Positions 38,381-41,963 of a DNA stretch of 41,963 nucleotides are shown here, one piece after another (within the stretch, counting starts at the first letter, position 1; every line of letters begins with the position of its first letter). The notes below the pieces were generated by a model. The model did no database searches. It had not been told where the DNA came from and was given only the letters and a program-made list of their open reading frames with translations. Origin of the DNA: Candidatus Aalborgicola danicus (GTDB lineage: Bacteria > Pseudomonadota > Gammaproteobacteria > Burkholderiales > Burkholderiaceae_C); the NCBI GenBank assembly GCA_016703945.1, contig JADJBC010000030.1, positions 1 through 41,963 of the forward strand, written 5' to 3'. The position numbers were made by a program, and so were the translations under genes.

Positions 38381-39235
38381 TTATCCAAAGAACTCGATGT
38401 GCAGGCGTGCTGTCTCACGGTGCAAAGCCAGCACCGGTTCAATTTGCTCTGCTTCTGTTTCACCAGCGACTACCTGATAGCCGCCCGCCAGGTTCCAGAC
38501 CATGGGCAGATGACCCAGGCACTCAAACACGCGCCGGTCCCGTGCAACCATCTGCGCCGTAGTCAGGATTCCACCGAGCGGGTCGTCAATGTGCGGGTCT
38601 GCACCGGCCTGGTACAGCACCACGTCACAGCCCTTGCACCTTTCGATCGCAGTACCCAACCAGCGCTCATACGCTCCGTTCGCGGCGTTGTATGCAAGAC
38701 CGAACTCACGTCCTTGGGTGTAGTGCTCTATCCAGTCAATACCCAATCTGTTGATGATGGAATCTGTCCCGTTGCCGTAATGCGCATCGCAGTCCAGAAT
38801 TGCCACCCGATTCACCAGGCCTGCGTCCTTCAAGGCCAGAGCGGTCACCATCAAACCGTTAAACGTGCAATACCCACCGGCATTGCGGTACTCGGCATGG
38901 TGAAACCCGGAAGTAGGCGAGCACACCACCTCGTTGTGCAACACCGCATATTCGGCGGCGGCCAGCATCGACCCCGACGTAAACGCAAGGGAATCAGCGA
39001 CTTTTCGGTCCCGATTTCCAAACCCGTTGGCAACCGTCCCTGTCAGCACCCCTTTGACGAAGTCCGGTTGATGTGCACGAGCGATCTGCTCTTCAGTCAC
39101 GGGTTCAAAGTTGTAGACCTCAATGGACGCTCCAAACCGTCGGATCCAATCTTCAACAACCAACCTGGGCTTGTGCGCTGAAGGTGAAGAGTGCTGCGCA
39201 GGGCCGACCTGCTCGGGACGATAAAAGACTTTCAT
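38381..39235 (-). CDS. Histone deacetylase family protein (copy 2)
   Basis: A 284-residue homologue of the gene at 18786-19622, with the same order of motifs: SPTSGFHHA, YCTFNGLMV, AILDCDAHYGNGT (zinc ligands), QAGADPHIDDPLGG and VWNLAGGYQ (active-site Tyr). The start has AAGGAG six bases upstream; longer frames are not supported. The two copies differ in the loop after DCD (AHYGNGT here, QHYGDGT there) and in genomic context. It lies in an operon with a MetK-like gene, a YbjN gene and small unknowns. The natural substrate is unknown; acetylated proteins or polyamine-like metabolites are possible. Confidence 0.88.
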   Translation of the reverse strand: MKVFYRPEQVGPAQHSSPSAHKPRLVVEDWIRRFGASIEVYNFEPVTEEQIARAHQPDFVKGVLTGTVANGFGNRDRKVADSLAFTSGSMLAAAEYAVLHNEVVCSPTSGFHHAEYRNAGGYCTFNGLMVTALALKDAGLVNRVAILDCDAHYGNGTDSIINRLGIDWIEHYTQGREFGLAYNAANGAYERWLGTAIERCKGCDVVLYQAGADPHIDDPLGGILTTAQMVARDRRVFECLGHLPMVWNLAGGYQVVAGETEAEQIEPVLALHRETARLHIEFFG

Positions 39236-39332
39236 AAAACTCCTTCGGCTGTTCATTGATGATTGGGACCATCGGGAGTGCGCCAATCGCACTCCCGTCG
39301 AATCAGGGGAGGACCCTTCCTCCCCTTGTCGC

Positions 39333-39758
39333 TCACGCCCTTTTGAGGCGGAGCACCGGACGGTTTCGTCCAGGCACATGGTTGTCATTGGCAGCAACAA
39401 CAGCAGTGGTTGCCTGCTCTGTTGCCTGCTCCGTTTCCCGCTCTGTTGCCTTTTCCTGCTCGGCTGCAGGAACTCCAAACTCCTTGCGACGCGCCGCTAC
39501 CTGGCTCGGGTCAGCAACACCCTGGTTGCGGTTCTCGCGTGACTGCTGCTCACGTGACGCCTTCTTCGCCAGCAGCCTCGCCGCTTTCGCGTCCTGCTTT
39601 GCCTGGTGCTCGACGAGGGTGCTTTGCAGCCGCCTCAAATGGAACTCTCTCTGCCTGCGATCCAATGAAGGATCGTTCAACAAGCGCACCGCTTTGCGGT
39701 GCAAATCCCGAACAAACGGGTCGGCCGAAGTGGCTTCAACAAACGTAGTGATGGACAT
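39333..39758 (-). CDS. Hypothetical charged helical protein
   Basis: 141 residues: MSITTFVEATSADPFVRDLHRKAVRLLND at the N-terminus, then a long Lys/Glu/Arg-rich coiled-coil-like stretch (HQAKQDAKAARLLAKKASREQQSRENRNQG and AEQEKATERETEQATEQATTAVV). AAGGAG is upstream. It is the first gene of the leftward operon, about 100 bp before the deacetylase. Function unknown; a scaffold or nucleic-acid-binding role is a guess. Confidence 0.55.
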   Translation of the reverse strand: MSITTFVEATSADPFVRDLHRKAVRLLNDPSLDRRQREFHLRRLQSTLVEHQAKQDAKAARLLAKKASREQQSRENRNQGVADPSQVAARRKEFGVPAAEQEKATERETEQATEQATTAVVAANDNHVPGRNRPVLRLKRA

Positions 39759-39818
39759 GCCTTCTCCTTTTTCAACGTCCAGTCACCGCGCAGTCGCAGT
39801 AGGGAAGCTGCACTTTCA

Positions 39819-39834
39819 GTGGCCATGTGGCCAC
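39819..39834. promoter_or_regulatory. Palindrome upstream of the leftward operon
   Basis: GTGGCCA-TG-TGGCCAC, a perfect inverted repeat with a two-base centre, 61 bp upstream of the first gene of the operon. Candidate operator. The stretch from here to 40126 shows nothing else I can support. Confidence 0.4.
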
Positions 39835-40126
39835 CAAAAGGCAAAGCTTTCCCCGCCGCGACGGGAAGCGTCACCCGGAATTGGGCGTAGCTCCGCTCAC
39901 GCGGTTAAGTGCATCCGGACGTTGAGTGCCGCTATGGCATCGGAGAAGGTGGTGAAAAGGTCATGTCAAAGCTCTCCAAAAGTCACTATCAAAAATGGCC
40001 TTCCGACAGGTCGGAGAGCCGCTTCTTTAGCCAGCATTTATGTGTCGCCCTGGCAATCTGTCGATCAAATCCAGCGACTGTCCTGAACCGCTTTCGCAGC
40101 CCTGAACACAATCAAAATACAAATAA

Positions 40127-40202
40127 CAAAGCCTGCTTCATCATCCTCGAACAGTTTGCAGTTTTCGCTACAACGGGCTCGAATTTGCCAAAGCAGGCTT
40201 TG
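40127..40202. repeat. Inverted repeat around a 50-base loop
   Basis: CAAAGCCTGCTT (40127-40138) and CAAAGCAGGCTTTG (40189-40202) are complementary over 12 bases. The loop is 50 bases. It could form a cruciform or a weak terminator (TTTT follows), or be a relic of a mobile element. Confidence 0.45.
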
Positions 40203-40609
40203 GTCTTTTAGCAGTGTTTTTTAACGCGCTCTGCAAGTCAACAAGTAAATCAGCGCGAGGATCATTCTAACAAAACCCTATAAAAAGTCAATCGGTTCCT
40301 GGATCGGTTTTCACGTCCATGGCGTCAATAGTAGGTTCGCAGAGGCTCATAGAGTGAGCTCGGTTTCTGATCGTTTACACAGACTTTTTGAACCGCCTCA
40401 GCTCTGTCATGCAGCCACCCGCTAAGACCAAATGTTGTGGTCAAGACTCACCAACAGGTAGGCGCAATAACAGCTTCAACCATCCGATCGGTAGCCATTG
40501 TTGGGAGTATTCATCCTTCATGCCTTGACTCCCTATTTCTGGGCTGAATTCAAAGCTGTCGTAAGAGCGTCTGACCACAGGTGCACAGTCACCTAGGGGG
40601 CGCGTGAAG
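40203..40609. other. Intergenic region left of the insertion sequence
   Basis: About 400 bases with no supported gene or RNA. A T run follows the inverted repeat. The left boundary of the insertion sequence must be in its last part, before the hairpin at 40610. Confidence 0.4.
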
Positions 40610-40629
40610 CCCAGGCGTTCAGGCCTGGG
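40610..40629. repeat. Subterminal hairpin of the insertion sequence (left end)
   Basis: CCCAGGC, loop GTTCAG, GCCTGGG. IS200/IS605 elements carry such imperfect hairpins at their ends, which TnpA recognises. A second small stem GACCGC-TTA-GCGGTC is at 40642-40656. Confidence 0.65.
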
Positions 40630-40658
40630 ATGTACAGCGCTGACCGCTTAGCGGTCCC

Positions 40659-41068
40659 TTAATCTGGCGTTCTCTGCTGCTCGATGTATTGGCGTACGAT
40701 GCTGACCGGAGCACCGCCGCACGATGCTGCAAAGTACGATGGCGACCATAGAACGCCCTGCCAGTAGCGGCTCGCCAAGTCGGGACGCGCTCTGCAACAA
40801 TCGGCTCGACACCCCTTAAGGCTGTTGACCAGCGCGGACACAGAAACCTTGGGTGGATATTCAACTAACACATGGACATGGTCATCTTCCCGTCCATCTC
40901 GACTAGCTTGGCCTCGAACTTGGTACAAACATCTGCAAATATCCCGCGAAGTTGTTCAACGGCGTCTGCATCAAAGACATGGCGCCTGTATTTGGTAACA
41001 AAGACCAAATGAATATGAATCGCTGAAACACAGGTCCTGCCGCGCCTGTAGTCTGATTTGAATGTCAT
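40659..41068 (-). pseudogene. tnpA: IS200/IS605 transposase TnpA, frameshifted
   Basis: Y1 HUH transposase that cuts and joins single-stranded DNA. The frame from 41068 gives AIHIHLVFVTKYRRHVFDADAVEQLRGIFADVCTKFEAKLVEMDG and then fails. The rest lies in another frame with the HUH motif DDHVHVLVEYPP, then SALVNSLKG, YWQGVLWSPSYFAASCGGAP and VRQYIEQQRTPD, which holds the catalytic Tyr. One lost base in a GGG run near 40890 explains the first shift; a further pair of compensating indels lies near 40810 (GGGG). The enzyme is inactive as read, but all motifs remain, so a sequence error is possible. Confidence 0.88.
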
Positions 41069-41092
41069 AGACCAATATGATAAGCTCGAAGA

Positions 41093-41963
41093 ATGGAAGT
41101 CGTAAAGACGTTAAAACTTCGAATCAAAGACAAGCACCAGTCGGCGCTTGCATCTATGGCGCGTGATGTAAATACTGTCTGGAACTTTTGCAATGAAACC
41201 AGCGTCAAAGCGGTTCGCGAGCACCCCAAGTTTCTGAGTGGCTACGATTTGCAAAAACTAACCGACGGCTACTCGAAGTGCGATGGCATCGCCATTGGAA
41301 GCGCTACGACCCAGCAGGTTTGCGAGGAATACGCCACCCGCAGACGCCAGTTCAAAAGAACGCGACTCAACTGGCGTGTGTCAAACCCGAAGTCATCCAA
41401 GCGATCCCTGGGTTGGATTCCGTTTAAGTCGCGTGCCGTGCGCTACAAAGCTGGACAGCTTCAGTTCTGCGGGCTCAAGTTCAATTTGTGGGACAGCTAT
41501 GGACTACCGCACTACGATTTGCGAGCCGGGTCGTTCTGCGAGGACTCCCGGGGACGGTGGTATTTGAATGTCCAGGTCAAGATTCCTGAACTGGTCGGGC
41601 CAGTGTTGCCAACAGCGACATCGGCAGCGGGCATTGATCTAGGTCTCAAAACATGCGCAACCGCTTCCAACGGACAGAAGATAGAGGGGCGCTTCTACCG
41701 TGGGCTGGAATCTAAGCTGGGCATCGCGCAGCGCGCTGGCAAGAAGCATCGCGCCCGCGCAATCCACGCCAAGATTGGCAATCAGCGCAAGGACATGATG
41801 CACAAGTTCAGCACAGCGCTAGTGAAAGACAACGCCGCGATCTTCGTTGGCGACGTGGCCAGCGCTAAACTGGTCAAAACGAAGATGGCCAAGAGCACGC
41901 TGGACGCGTCGTGGTCATCGCTGAAGACGATGTTGGAATACAAGAGCCATCAGGCAGGTATCG
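41093..41963 (+). CDS. tnpB: RNA-guided nuclease TnpB (truncated by window end)
   Basis: TnpB, the ancestor of Cas12, is an RNA-guided DNA endonuclease that cuts at the empty donor site of the element. The frame runs from the ATG at 41093 to the window end without a stop, giving 290 residues. The N-terminus (VVKTLKLRIKDKHQSALASMARDVNTVWNFCNET) is the usual HTH/WED region. RuvC-I begins at AGIDLGLKTCATASNGQ (catalytic Asp), and the run VKDNAAIFVGDVASAKLVKTK is the segment where RuvC-II starts. The zinc finger and RuvC-III would follow downstream. At the RuvC-II position I read GDV where Glu is usual. It is 24 bp from tnpA, divergent. The guide RNA would overlap the right end, not seen. Confidence 0.9.
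   Translation, partial: MEVVKTLKLRIKDKHQSALASMARDVNTVWNFCNETSVKAVREHPKFLSGYDLQKLTDGYSKCDGIAIGSATTQQVCEEYATRRRQFKRTRLNWRVSNPKSSKRSLGWIPFKSRAVRYKAGQLQFCGLKFNLWDSYGLPHYDLRAGSFCEDSRGRWYLNVQVKIPELVGPVLPTATSAAGIDLGLKTCATASNGQKIEGRFYRGLESKLGIAQRAGKKHRARAIHAKIGNQRKDMMHKFSTALVKDNAAIFVGDVASAKLVKTKMAKSTLDASWSSLKTMLEYKSHQAGI

Larger units (their letters stand above)
40610..41963. mobile_element. IS605-type insertion sequence (right end outside window)
   Basis: Divergent tnpA (minus) and tnpB (plus) with a subterminal hairpin, the layout of IS605-type members of the IS200/IS605 family. These elements move as single-stranded circles through HUH transposase TnpA and leave no terminal inverted repeats or target duplications. 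The right end, with the tnpB 3' end and its guide RNA, is beyond the window. Confidence 0.85.

Noticed and set aside
38165..39232. Plus-strand long frame opposite the second deacetylase
   Set aside because: It is a shadow of the deacetylase in a GC-rich region, without family likeness.
1..41963. CRISPR array
   Set aside because: No set of regularly spaced direct repeats was seen; the regular spacing at 14-16.5 kb is that of tRNA genes.

Overview
The window looks like a chromosomal accessory region of a betaproteobacterium, probably Comamonadaceae. This rests on GC-rich coding sequence, the ImuB/DnaE2 mutasome type, and an rtcA/rtcB/rtcR RNA-repair locus; it is inference from gene content, not a database match. 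There are no rRNA genes, CRISPR arrays or phage structural genes.

Left edge (1-5.5 kb): a frameshifted imuB-dnaE2 (translesion synthesis) pair, a convergent SRAP/HMCES-type protein, and an exported Ala/Lys/Asp repeat protein.

Central RNA-damage region (6.1-17.1 kb), the main interest. A leftward operon encodes slipin, a stand-alone PNKP-type 3'-phosphatase, RtcB ligase, a zinc-ribbon protein and RtcA cyclase. A strong sigma-54 promoter match lies about 0.5 kb upstream of slipin, so the transcript would have a long leader holding a tRNA-like fold without a normal anticodon arm and a Val(GAC) tRNA-like fold. RtcR, the CARF-AAA+ sigma-54 activator, is divergent. Next come a small HTH regulator with a palindrome inside a facing promoter, a terminator, a second sigma-54-like promoter, an uncharacterised RNA closed by a 13-bp stem, and an array of 21 tRNA genes of 18 isotypes. 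The array lacks Ala and Val, contains a small ORF, and ends at an HNH nuclease gene. I propose one damage-response unit: RtcR senses broken tRNA, induces the repair enzymes, and may also induce a reserve tRNA set with several non-canonical members.

17.2-26 kb: a class III-type sirtuin, a zinc-ribbon membrane protein and a histone-deacetylase-like enzyme; a DUF2779 (Cas4-like plus DEDD exonuclease) and WYL-regulator pair; a GIY-YIG nuclease; a HAD protein; two proteins of unknown function. Near-identical palindromes lie upstream of the membrane-protein/sirtuin genes and between the deacetylase and DUF2779, pointing to common control.

26-34 kb: an H1-like Lys/Ala protein, a YpsA/SLOG-type protein, a four-gene operon of unknowns with a TPR protein, a frameshifted metallophosphatase and a decayed NrtR-like Nudix regulator.

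34-40 kb: a TacA/TacT toxin-antitoxin pair, then a long leftward operon with a second deacetylase-like enzyme, a frameshifted minimal MetK-C-terminal-like protein, a YbjN protein and several small unknown ORFs. The right edge (40.6 kb on) is an IS605-type element with frameshifted tnpA and tnpB running off the window. Frameshifts in imuB, dnaE2, tnpA and others often fall in homopolymers, so either gene decay or sequencing error is possible.
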